From Ferrovibrio sp046297895 (lineage in GTDB: Bacteria; Pseudomonadota; Alphaproteobacteria; Ferrovibrionales; Ferrovibrionaceae), in assembly GCF_046297895.1 (NCBI RefSeq), contig NZ_JBKBHC010000009.1, forward strand, positions 124,001-188,000: DNA of 64,000 nt. Reading direction: 5' to 3'. Position 1 is the stretch's first letter, and each line of letters starts with the position of its first letter. Below, in pieces: positions 45,116-53,252 of this stretch. The notes beneath the pieces are model-generated. The model made no database searches. It was not told the DNA's origin and worked only from the letters and a program-made list of their open reading frames with translations. Made by a program: the position numbers and the translations under genes.

Positions 45116-47698
45116 ATGAGCAACGCCGCAACGACCCGCCCCGTCTCCGAGCAGGAATTGCAGCAACTCGTCGCCGACGCCGATCTCGGTGGCCGCGACC
45201 CTAAAGGCGCCGTAGGCAGGCTGATCCTCGCCGTCGCCGTGGCCTGGTCGGCGTTCCAGGTCTGGTATGCCTCTCCGCTACCCTTTGTGCTCGGCGTCTT
45301 CATCCTGAATGACACGGAAGCCCGTGCCATCCATCTGGGTTTCTCCGTCTTTCTCGCCTTCACCTGCTATCCGGCCTTCAAGCGATCGCCGCGCGCCTAT
45401 ATCCCTGCGCTCGATTGGTTTTTCGCCATCGCCGGCGCGCTCGCGGCTTCCTATCTGTTCCTGTTCTATGCGGCGCTGGCAACCCGGCCCGGCCAGCCGA
45501 CCTGGTATGATCTCGCTGCTAGCGGCATCGGTCTCGCGCTGCTGCTGGAGTCGACCCGACGCACACTGGGACCGCCGATGGTGATCGTGGCCGCGGTCTT
45601 CATCGCCTTCACATTCGCGGGGCCCTGGATGCCTGAGGTGATCCAGCACAAGGGCGCTTCGCTGACCAAATTCCTGCAGCATCAGTGGCTCACCACCGAG
45701 GGCGTATTCGGCGTGGCGTTGGGTGTTTCCACCGGCTTCGTCTTCCTGTTCGTGCTGTTCGGCTCGCTGCTGGAGAAGGCCGGCGGCGGCAACTGGATGA
45801 TGCAGATATCGGTCGCCCTTCTGGGCCATCTGCGCGGCGGCCCCGCCAAGGTGGCGGTGGTATCATCGGCTCTGAACGGCGTGGTGTCGGGTTCGTCGGT
45901 TTCCAACGTCGTTTCGGGCGGTATCTTCACAATACCGATGATGAAGCGAACCGGTCTGTCCGGCGTGAAGGCCGGCGCCATCGAAACCGCTTCCTCAGTC
46001 AATGGCCAGATCATGCCGCCGGTGATGGGTGCCGCTGCCTTCCTGATGACGGAATATGTCGGCCTGCCGTATTCCGAAATCGTCAAACATGCCTTTCTGC
46101 CGGCGGTGATCTCATACATCGCGCTGTTCTACATCGTCGATCTGGAAGCGCAGAAGATCAACGCCAAGCCGCTGGAACGTGCCGTTCAGCGCAGCCGGCG
46201 TGACTACTGGCTGCGTCAGGGCCTGGGCTGGAGCGGCAGCATCGCGGTAATCTGTGCTCTGTATTACGGCATCCTGGCCGTGCAGGCGGTGACCGGCGCG
46301 GCGGCCCCGTGGCTACTTGGCATCGGCGGCATCGGTTTGTATCTGCTGTCGCTGTGGTATGCGGCAAAATTCCCCGACCTTGAATTGGACGACGCAGACA
46401 ATCCCGACATCAAGATTCCGGAAGCCTGGAGCGTAGCGCGCACCGGTCTGCATTTCCTGCTGCCGATCGTGGTTCTGCTGTGGTGTCTGATGGTGGAAGA
46501 ACTCTCGCCCGGCCTGTCGGCCTTCTGGGCCACGGCCACCATCATGGCCATCGTGGTGACCCAGCGGCCGATCATCGACATTTTCCGCGGCAGCCACGCT
46601 TTGGGCGCCGCCGCGAGACAGGGCATTGCCGACCTGGTCGATGGCTTCAATCTCGGTGCGCGCAACATGATCGGCATCGGCATTGCCACGGCCACGGCCG
46701 GTATCATCGTCGGCACAGTGACGCTGACCGGCATGGGCCTGATGATGACCGACTTCGTCGAGTTCATCTCGGGCGGCAACGTGATCGCCATGCTGCTGCT
46801 GACCGCCTTCATCTGCCTGATCCTCGGCATGGGCATCCCGACCACGGCCAACTACATCCTAGTCGCCACCCTGATGGCGCCCGTGATCGTGGAACTCGGC
46901 GCCCAGGCCGGCCTGGCCATCCCGCTGATCGCGGTGCACCTGTTCGTGTTCTACTTCGGCATCATGGCCGACGTGACGCCGCCGGTGGGCCTGGCCTCGT
47001 TTGCCGCCGCCGCGATCTCAGGCGAAGACCCGATCAAGACCGGCCTGCAGGGCACGATCTACAGCATGCGCACCGCCGTGCTGCCCTTTGTTTTCATATT
47101 CAATCCGCAGATCCTGATGATCGATATCGGCCATGCCGGCGAGGCGATCCTGGTAATCGCCATAGCCACGCTGGCGATCCTGGTCTTTGCCGCCGGCACC
47201 ATGGGCTGGTTTCTCACCAAGAGCAGGTTATGGGAGTCGGCCCTGCTGTTGCTGGTCTGCTTCGCGCTGTTCCGCCCCGGATTCTTCTGGGACAAGCTGT
47301 ACGAGCCCTATACGCAGGCACCGGCCAGGCAGGTCTTCGACATCGCCGCCAAGCTGCCGGAAGATGGACGGTTGCTGATGGTGGTGTCGGGCATGACTCT
47401 GGAAGGCGACGATGTCACCAAGACGATCAGCCTGCCGCTGACCGCGCCCGGCGATGGCCGCAAGCGGCTAGCCGATGCCGGCCTGAGCCTGACCGCGCTG
47501 GGCGACCAGGTGCAGGTCGGCGCCATCAAGTTTGGTTCGGCAGCCAAGCGCGTCGGCCTGGAAAGCGGTTTCACCGTTGACCATGTGTTGCTGCCGGCCG
47601 ACCGGCCGAGCAAACATTGGGTCTACCTGCCGGCACTGGCCCTGTTGGGACTGGTGGCGCTGGTGCAGTGGCGCCGCAAGAAGGCCGCGGCGGCATGA
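45116..47698 (+). CDS. TRAP transporter fused permease (4TM/12TM, TAXI type) with DUF3394 tail
   Basis: An 860-residue fused DctQM permease. A small-subunit-like part (residues ~35-160) precedes the large subunit, seen in VFLFVLFGSLLEKAGGG, GPAKVAVVSSALNGVVSGSSVSNVVSGG, ASSVNGQIMPPVMGAAAFLM and GMGIPTTANYILVATLMAPVIVE, and DVTPPVGLASFAAAAISG. After the last core helix, residues ~710-830 form a soluble DUF3394-type domain followed by a final membrane helix (WVYLPALALLGLVALVQW). The ATG at 45116 follows AGGAAC. It ends in a four-base overlap with queC. Confidence 0.94.
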   Translation: MSNAATTRPVSEQELQQLVADADLGGRDPKGAVGRLILAVAVAWSAFQVWYASPLPFVLGVFILNDTEARAIHLGFSVFLAFTCYPAFKRSPRAYIPALDWFFAIAGALAASYLFLFYAALATRPGQPTWYDLAASGIGLALLLESTRRTLGPPMVIVAAVFIAFTFAGPWMPEVIQHKGASLTKFLQHQWLTTEGVFGVALGVSTGFVFLFVLFGSLLEKAGGGNWMMQISVALLGHLRGGPAKVAVVSSALNGVVSGSSVSNVVSGGIFTIPMMKRTGLSGVKAGAIETASSVNGQIMPPVMGAAAFLMTEYVGLPYSEIVKHAFLPAVISYIALFYIVDLEAQKINAKPLERAVQRSRRDYWLRQGLGWSGSIAVICALYYGILAVQAVTGAAAPWLLGIGGIGLYLLSLWYAAKFPDLELDDADNPDIKIPEAWSVARTGLHFLLPIVVLLWCLMVEELSPGLSAFWATATIMAIVVTQRPIIDIFRGSHALGAAARQGIADLVDGFNLGARNMIGIGIATATAGIIVGTVTLTGMGLMMTDFVEFISGGNVIAMLLLTAFICLILGMGIPTTANYILVATLMAPVIVELGAQAGLAIPLIAVHLFVFYFGIMADVTPPVGLASFAAAAISGEDPIKTGLQGTIYSMRTAVLPFVFIFNPQILMIDIGHAGEAILVIAIATLAILVFAAGTMGWFLTKSRLWESALLLLVCFALFRPGFFWDKLYEPYTQAPARQVFDIAAKLPEDGRLLMVVSGMTLEGDDVTKTISLPLTAPGDGRKRLADAGLSLTALGDQVQVGAIKFGSAAKRVGLESGFTVDHVLLPADRPSKHWVYLPALALLGLVALVQWRRKKAAAA

Positions 47699-48414
47699 AG
47701 GCTGTCGTTCTGTGCTCGGGCGGCATCGACTCCGTCACTCTGGCCTATCGGATTGCGGCTGAGAACGGGCTTGACCGCCTGATCTCCTTCGACTACGGCC
47801 AGCGCCATCGTCGCGAGATTGAGCATGCCGCCGGCATCGCCGCCGCACTGAAGGCCCGGCATGACGTGATCGATATCGCCGGACTGGGCCGTTTCCTGAC
47901 CTCATCCTCGCTGATCAGCGGCGGCGACGCGGTGCCGGACGGCCATTACGCCGAAAGCAACATGAAGTCGACGGTGGTGCCCAACCGCAACGCCATCATG
48001 CTGAGCATCGCCTTTGGAATCGCCGCCGGTGCCAAGGCGGATGCGGTGGGCATCGCTGTGCATAGCGGCGATCATTTCATCTATCCCGATTGCCGGCCGG
48101 CTTTTGTCGATGCCTTTCGCGCCATGCAGGCCTGCGCGCTGGAAGGCATGTGGGAGGTGCAGCTCTACGCGCCATTCGTCGGCTTCACTAAGGCCGACAT
48201 CGTGCGCGAGGGCATGCGCCTTGGCGTGCCGTATGAAAAGACCTGGAGCTGCTACAAAGGCGGCGAAATACATTGCGGCCGCTGCGGCACCTGCGTGGAA
48301 CGGCGCGAGGCCTTCCATCTGGCCGGTATGCCGGACCCGACCAGCTACGAAGACCCCGATTACTGGATCGAGGCCATCGCCAAGATGAAGGCGGAGAACG
48401 AAAAAGGCGGCTGA
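47695..48414 (+). CDS. queC: 7-cyano-7-deazaguanine (preQ0) synthase QueC
   Basis: ATP-dependent enzyme of the queuosine pathway that turns 7-carboxy-7-deazaguanine into preQ0. The 239-residue protein has the PP-loop SGGIDS near residue 9, DYGQRHRREIEHA, VPNRNAIMLSIA and HSGDHFIYPDCRP, and the zinc site of four Cys in WSCYKGGEIHCGRCGTCVER. The ATG overlaps the TRAP permease stop by four bases. Other queuosine genes (queD, queE, queF) are not in the window, but a queuosine-precursor-type transporter converges on it. Confidence 0.95.
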   Translation: MKAVVLCSGGIDSVTLAYRIAAENGLDRLISFDYGQRHRREIEHAAGIAAALKARHDVIDIAGLGRFLTSSSLISGGDAVPDGHYAESNMKSTVVPNRNAIMLSIAFGIAAGAKADAVGIAVHSGDHFIYPDCRPAFVDAFRAMQACALEGMWEVQLYAPFVGFTKADIVREGMRLGVPYEKTWSCYKGGEIHCGRCGTCVERREAFHLAGMPDPTSYEDPDYWIEAIAKMKAENEKGG

Positions 48415-48427
48415 ACGGCCGCCTTTT
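48402..48427. terminator. Bidirectional terminator between queC and the VUT gene
   Basis: Perfect 10-bp stem AAAAGGCGGC (48402-48411) with complement GCCGCCTTTT (48418-48427) around a 6-base loop that includes the queC stop codon. T-runs lie on the 3' side in both directions (TTTT on plus, TTTTT on minus), so it can end both convergent genes. Confidence 0.8.
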
Positions 48428-48430
48428 CGC

Positions 48431-48991
48431 TCAGGCCGTGGCGGTTATGCCGAGCCGGTGGTCGCGGTCGCGCAGCAGGCGGATCACCGGGATGCTGGCC
48501 AGCACCATCCAGGCTTTGCCGATGATCTGGCCGGCCAGGTAGTCCAGGCTGCCGAAGGCGAGATAGAGGAACACCACCGAGTCCACACACAGGCCGACCA
48601 GGCTGGAAAGCAGTACGGCGCGCACCAGGCCGCGTTTCTGCAGCGGGGTGTAAACCGCGAAGTCGGCCAGTTCGGACAACAGGAAGGCTGTGGCCGAGGC
48701 CACCACCAGGGCGGGCGGCGCGATCAGGCCCGACAACGCCGCACCGACGGCGATGGCAGCGAGCGTCCAGCCCTTGCCCAGCCGGCGCTGCACTAGGTCA
48801 CGCAGCACCAGGGCCAGGCCGATCATCAGCACGCCGCTTGGGGCCGTGATGCCGAAGGGCGCGACCGGAATCAGGCAGGGTCCCTGCGGCACGCAGATCG
48901 TGCCAAGATTGCCGATCAGCCAGTTCGCCGCCGGCACGCAGGCTATGAATGCCGCCAGAAAGGCATATCCCTCGAAACGCACGCGATCCAT
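48431..48991 (-). CDS. VUT family queuosine-precursor transporter (YhhQ type)
   Basis: A 186-residue membrane protein with about six hydrophobic segments. It matches the VUT (vitamin uptake transporter) family known from YhhQ, which imports preQ0/preQ1: LADFAVYTPLQKRG preceded by LLSELA, VGLCVDSVVFLYLAFGS and GQIIGKAWMVLASIPVI. The ATG at 48991 gives MDRVRFEGYAFLAAF; the longer open frame is a shadow of the EamA gene region. A queC neighbour supports a queuosine role. I see no preQ1 riboswitch before it. Confidence 0.85.
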   Translation of the reverse strand: MDRVRFEGYAFLAAFIACVPAANWLIGNLGTICVPQGPCLIPVAPFGITAPSGVLMIGLALVLRDLVQRRLGKGWTLAAIAVGAALSGLIAPPALVVASATAFLLSELADFAVYTPLQKRGLVRAVLLSSLVGLCVDSVVFLYLAFGSLDYLAGQIIGKAWMVLASIPVIRLLRDRDHRLGITATA

Positions 48992-49077
48992 GGTCTGAAA
49001 AACCCTTATGTTGCGGGGCGGGATATACGGCGCGACACCCTTTTGCGCAAGGGCGGCATAATTAGTGCCTGATCCGC

Positions 49078-49974
49078 CTAGGTTTTGCGGGCCAGGGCGC
49101 TGCTCGCCAGGAACACACCCAGCATGGTGGAGAGGATGCCGGCCAGCACCAGCGGTTCGGGGATTTCGCCCAGAACCAGCGCGCCGCCCGCGGCCGACAT
49201 CACCGGCACCAGCGCTCCCACCGCCGCGGCACGGCTGGGGCCGATATGATGCACGCCCAAGGTAAAGGTCCACAGCCCAAGCAGGCCTGCGATCACGCCC
49301 TGCCAGCAGACCTGCAGGATCAGATCGGCCAGCGGCGCCTGCAGCAGCCTGGCATCATCGCTGATCAGCCACAGCGGCAGGATAATCAGCGCCGACCAGA
49401 AATTGATCACCGCCGTGGCCTCCCATGGGCCCAGCCCGCTGCGGCGAAAAGCAATGGTGTAGATCGACCACAGAAAGGCCGCCGACAGGAACAACAGATC
49501 GCCACGCCAGGCGCCATCATCCCGGATCAGCAGGGCCTTCAGTCCGATGGCGAGGACCCCCAGCAGGATAAATGCAAAACCGAGCCGCCGCAGGCCGGAT
49601 ATCGCCTCGCCCAGCACGACCGCCGCCATCAAAGCGACAAAGAGCGGCATCGTTCCCGGCAGCAATGCACCCATATGGGCAACCGGCGCGAATTGCGAGC
49701 CTGCCATCACGAGCAGGCCAAAAGCCGGACCGGCACCCAGCAGCATGGCAGACAGGATTTTCCAGTCGGTCTGCGATGGCAGCGGCCGGGCCCGCCACCA
49801 TAGCGGGGCCAGGACTAAGGCCGGGATGCAATAGCGCAGCAGGGCCAGATCAATCGGCGCCAGCGTCGTGGTCGTGCCCAGCCGGGTCGCCACCTGCCAA
49901 CCCGCGCCGATCACGCAGGCGCCGATGGCAGCCGCAAAGCCAATGAGCGGACTGCGCAGCCCGGACTGCATCAC
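49078..49974 (-). CDS. EamA/DMT family transporter
   Basis: A 298-residue inner-membrane protein with ten hydrophobic segments in two EamA repeats (residues ~5-140 and ~155-290). The repeats end in motifs such as LGEAISGLRRLGFAFILLGV and LGEIPEPLVLAGILSTMLGV, the usual DMT signature. Exporters of amino acids or metabolites are common in this family. It starts 5 bases after the gamma-glutamyltransferase stop; the start may be GTG 49974 (GGGAG ten bases before) or the adjacent ATG 49971. Confidence 0.9.
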   Translation of the reverse strand: MMQSGLRSPLIGFAAAIGACVIGAGWQVATRLGTTTTLAPIDLALLRYCIPALVLAPLWWRARPLPSQTDWKILSAMLLGAGPAFGLLVMAGSQFAPVAHMGALLPGTMPLFVALMAAVVLGEAISGLRRLGFAFILLGVLAIGLKALLIRDDGAWRGDLLFLSAAFLWSIYTIAFRRSGLGPWEATAVINFWSALIILPLWLISDDARLLQAPLADLILQVCWQGVIAGLLGLWTFTLGVHHIGPSRAAAVGALVPVMSAAGGALVLGEIPEPLVLAGILSTMLGVFLASSALARKT

Positions 49975-49979
49975 TGCAA

Positions 49980-51533
49980 TCAGGCTCCCGCCATGCCGGC
50001 CCAGGGCTGGGCGATCTCGGTCATGCCGACGCGGTTGCCGTCGGACTCGATCATCACCGCCGAGGGGCAGGCGTAGGCCAGAGGGAACGGATCGCGCCGC
50101 TTCTCGCCCGCCTTGGGAAAGCGCGCCCGCACCGCCGCACGGGTAGCCTCGTCCAGCAGCGGATCGCAGAAGGGCTGTCCCGGGATGCTGGCATCGATGC
50201 GCGGCTGGTGGAAGGCATCCGCCAGCGGCATGCGATAATCGATCAGGAAGGATAGCAACTGCATCACAGCCGGCATGATGCGCCGACCGCCCGAGGCGCC
50301 GATGGCCAGCCAGGGTTCGTCGCCATCCAGCACCAGCGTGGGCAGCATATTGGACAACGGACGCTTCGCTGGCCCCAGCGAGTTGGGACGGCCCGGGCGC
50401 GGGTCAAACCACATGATGCCGTTATTCATCAACACGCCGCTTTCAGGCAGCATAACTCGACTGCCGAACAGCGACAGCAGGGTCTGGGTCAGGGCCACCA
50501 TGTTGCCCTCACCGTCGATCACGCAGAAATGCGTGGTGCAGCTCTTGCCATTGTCATCCCCCATACCGGCCAGGCGCTTTTCATAGGATGCCGTCAGGCC
50601 TTCGGCATAGGCGACGAAACTCTGCGGCGAAAGGACGCCCCCTGTCAGTTTCGGCGCCGCGACCTCGAGCGCGTCGCACAAGCTGGGCCCGGCGGTGAGT
50701 CCAGGCGGCAACAGCAGGGTCTTGTCGCCATGGGTATAGCGCAACGGCTCGACCAGACGGGCGCGATAACCAGCCAGATCACTTGCGGCGATCTTCGAAC
50801 CGCCGGCCTGCAGGTCGCGCACCAGCTTGGCGGCCAGTTCGCCCTCGTAATAGTCCCGCGCGCCGGCGGCGCTCAGCCTCTGCAGACTGGCCAGAAGCGC
50901 CTCGTTCTTCAGCCGAGGTGCCACGCCGGCCCAGTCGGCCGAAGGGGGCAGGCCATCGGGCAGGAACATCGCGCGCGAGGCCGGGAATCTGGCGAGGTCC
51001 TTGGCTGCCGAGGTCACGACCATGGACAGGAACCAGTCCACCTCGATACCCTCGCGGGCAACCTCGATGGCCGGCCCCAGGCTCTGCTGCCAATTGCGCG
51101 TACCGAAGCTCTCCAGCGCCAGCCTCATGCCCTCGGGCTGCCCAGGCACGGCTATGGAGGGATAACCGAGGATGTTACGGTCGTCGACCACCAGCGGCCA
51201 GCCGAACAGGTCGCCGCCCACACCCTCGGCCAGCGGATAATCGGCCGGATGCAACGCGGCAGCACTGATCATGCCGTAATCGATGACATGGGCCTTTTTC
51301 CGCTTCGCATCCCACACCACCATAAAGCCGCCGCCGCCGATGCCGCTCATCCACGGTTCGAGAACGGCGAGTGAGAAAGCGGTGGCGACCGCCGCATCGA
51401 TGGCGTTGCCGCCGCTGCGCAGCACCGAGGCGCCGATATCAGCAGCCTTCTGGTTCTGGGCGGCAACGACGCCGCCTTTGCTGCGCACCGGTTCCTTGCT
51501 GTACCGCAGGGAGCGGCTGAGATTCTGTGACAT
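49980..51533 (-). CDS. Gamma-glutamyltransferase family protein (likely cytoplasmic)
   Basis: A 517-residue N-terminal nucleophile hydrolase that cleaves gamma-glutamyl bonds. Family motifs: ASVLRSGGNAIDAAVA near residue 35, EPWMSGIGGGGFMVVWD, and the autoprocessing site with catalytic Thr333 in CTTHFCVID, which would yield a C-terminal subunit of about 185 residues. MLPESGVLMNNGIMWFDP and KRPLSNMLPTLV follow. No signal peptide is present, unlike periplasmic Ggt, so it probably acts on imported gamma-glutamyl compounds. It sits between the M81 peptidase and EamA genes in one operon. Confidence 0.92.
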   Translation of the reverse strand: MSQNLSRSLRYSKEPVRSKGGVVAAQNQKAADIGASVLRSGGNAIDAAVATAFSLAVLEPWMSGIGGGGFMVVWDAKRKKAHVIDYGMISAAALHPADYPLAEGVGGDLFGWPLVVDDRNILGYPSIAVPGQPEGMRLALESFGTRNWQQSLGPAIEVAREGIEVDWFLSMVVTSAAKDLARFPASRAMFLPDGLPPSADWAGVAPRLKNEALLASLQRLSAAGARDYYEGELAAKLVRDLQAGGSKIAASDLAGYRARLVEPLRYTHGDKTLLLPPGLTAGPSLCDALEVAAPKLTGGVLSPQSFVAYAEGLTASYEKRLAGMGDDNGKSCTTHFCVIDGEGNMVALTQTLLSLFGSRVMLPESGVLMNNGIMWFDPRPGRPNSLGPAKRPLSNMLPTLVLDGDEPWLAIGASGGRRIMPAVMQLLSFLIDYRMPLADAFHQPRIDASIPGQPFCDPLLDEATRAAVRARFPKAGEKRRDPFPLAYACPSAVMIESDGNRVGMTEIAQPWAGMAGA

Positions 51534-51552
51534 GGGAATCCTCTTTCTTCTG

Positions 51553-53019
51553 TTATCCGGCGGCGAAGGGATCGGCGACGCGGGGCCAATAAGGCCCCCG
51601 TACCTTCTGGAAGGGGATATCGGCAAAATCCGAGCGCATCGCGCCAGGAGCCTGCACATGCAGGATCTCTCCCGCCATCGGCGCGAAGCCGGCATAGAAA
51701 TGCTGGGTCGACTTCACGACGATGATCGCCTTGGACGCAATATCGATGCCGAACTGGGCGAAAGCATCGGGGTGGAAGGTCTGCGTTCGGTTGGAGATCA
51801 GTACCAGGTCGCGCTCGCCCTGGGTCTGAACCCAGACGGCATCCCCGATCGGCACCGCGCCACTCAGGGCCGGCTGCATGCCATCGCGGATGATTTTCTT
51901 GACCGTCACGACAAGGTCGAGCGGATCTCCGGAGGCCGGACCACATTTTCCGCCCATGCGCAGGTCGAAACTGGCGCCCTCGCCGGCATCGCAGCAGAAA
52001 CGCACCGCCATCGGATCCCAGTAGAGGCCCGAGGCGACGCCGCGAATGTCGCGCTCGATGATGCGCCGCAGAATGAACGTGGCATCGCCAGCAGCGCCCC
52101 CGCCCGGATTGTCGGTGACATCCGCCAGCACGACGGGGCGTCTTGCGGTGGCGGCCGTCGCCCGGTCGAGCGCCTCGTCTATGCTCAGATTCCGCGTGGC
52201 CGTCTGGTCGCGCATGTCCCATATGCGCCGGCCGAGCCGTTCGGCTACCGCCTGAGCCTTGGCGACATCGCCGTTGGCGACCACCACCATCTTCGCGGTG
52301 GCATCGGGAACATCCTGCATGGGAAAACCATGCGCGAACGAGACGGACAGGATGCCATCCTTGCCCTCGCAGGCCTGCATTTCGCGCACGAAAGAGGCCA
52401 TCGGCTCTACTGGCGTGCGCCAAAGATTGATCATGCGGGTGTCGTATACCGCCATCACCGGCTGCGCAGCGCCCTGCAGCTTGGCCAGCAGGATATCGTA
52501 GAGTTCCCGGGCGCGTTCCTTGCTGTCGACATGCGGGTATTCCTTGAAGGTGATCAGCGCATCGGCGCTGACCAGCATCTTCTCGGTGATCGAGCAATGC
52601 AGATCGAGCTCGGCGCCCACCGCCGCCATTGGTCCGACAATGGTTCGTATCTTTTCCAGCAGGTCGCCTTCGCAATCGTCATAGCCATCGGCCACCATGG
52701 CGCCGTGCAGGCTGAGTAGCACCATGTCGACCGGCATGGCCGCCTTCAGGTCGGCCAGTATTTCCTCGCGGAAACCTTCATAAACCTTCCGCACCGTTAT
52801 GCCTGCCGGCTGGGCGAAAGCCGACAGACTCTCTACCACTTCTGCCTGTTGCGCCTCGGCAGCGCGACGCCAGACATGCAACGGCGCCGAAAACAGGTTC
52901 TCCGGCCGCCGGGTGGCATCGCCGCGGTACAGCATCCATTCCCTGAAGCCCTGCTCGCCTGTGGGCAGGGGTGAGAAAGTGTTGGTTTCCGTTCCCAGGC
53001 AGGCAATGAAGACTTTCAT
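51553..53019 (-). CDS. M81 family metallopeptidase (MlrC-like)
   Basis: A 488-residue protein of the M81 family, named after MlrC, which finishes degradation of linearised microcystin. The N-terminal half shows the expected metal-site segments: Glu11 in GTETNTFSP, His in LLSLHGAM, and DLH in ELDLHCSITE. The C-terminal half is the MlrC C-terminal domain (VLADVTDNPGGGAAGDATFILRRII). The ATG at 53019 gives the family start MKVFIACLGTETNTF, though its ribosome site is weak. It heads an M81-ggt-EamA operon divergent from a peptide importer. Confidence 0.9.
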   Translation of the reverse strand: MKVFIACLGTETNTFSPLPTGEQGFREWMLYRGDATRRPENLFSAPLHVWRRAAEAQQAEVVESLSAFAQPAGITVRKVYEGFREEILADLKAAMPVDMVLLSLHGAMVADGYDDCEGDLLEKIRTIVGPMAAVGAELDLHCSITEKMLVSADALITFKEYPHVDSKERARELYDILLAKLQGAAQPVMAVYDTRMINLWRTPVEPMASFVREMQACEGKDGILSVSFAHGFPMQDVPDATAKMVVVANGDVAKAQAVAERLGRRIWDMRDQTATRNLSIDEALDRATAATARRPVVLADVTDNPGGGAAGDATFILRRIIERDIRGVASGLYWDPMAVRFCCDAGEGASFDLRMGGKCGPASGDPLDLVVTVKKIIRDGMQPALSGAVPIGDAVWVQTQGERDLVLISNRTQTFHPDAFAQFGIDIASKAIIVVKSTQHFYAGFAPMAGEILHVQAPGAMRSDFADIPFQKVRGPYWPRVADPFAAG

Positions 53020-53195
53020 CGGCGGCAACGGCCGGCGGCCGCCTCCCGTTCTGGCGTTCCACGGTATGTGACGGATTTCGGCATGAACCAATGTCTCCCG
53101 GTTATATGAGGAACGCCACGCCAACGGGCATGCTGCACAGCGAAATGGCAGCCGTCCGTCGGTCTACGGAATCAGTAAAGACCCGCTTGACCTCC

Positions 53196-53205
53196 GTATG
53201 CATAC
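53196..53205. promoter_or_regulatory. Palindrome in the divergent promoter region
   Basis: GTATGCATAC, a perfect 10-bp palindrome, 3 bases after TTGACC (53187-53192), in the 233-base gap between the M81 gene and the peptide ABC operon. It may be an operator for both units; no dedicated regulator gene adjoins, and the -10 is unclear. Confidence 0.35.
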
Positions 53206-53252
53206 CATGATCAGCTTTCGTTAGAGGTCGAACAAATACAAGGGGGAGTGCC

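Noticed and set aside
48415..48991. CRISPR array, insertion sequence or integron in the accessory-looking parts
   Set aside because: I read all gaps for regular spaced repeats, transposase or integrase frames and terminal inverted repeats and saw none; the only long repeat is the RmlC fragment pair.
48992..49077. Possible preQ1 riboswitch before the VUT transporter
   Set aside because: I could not find the short hairpin plus A-rich tail of class I or the longer class II pattern; only a small unconvincing stem is present.
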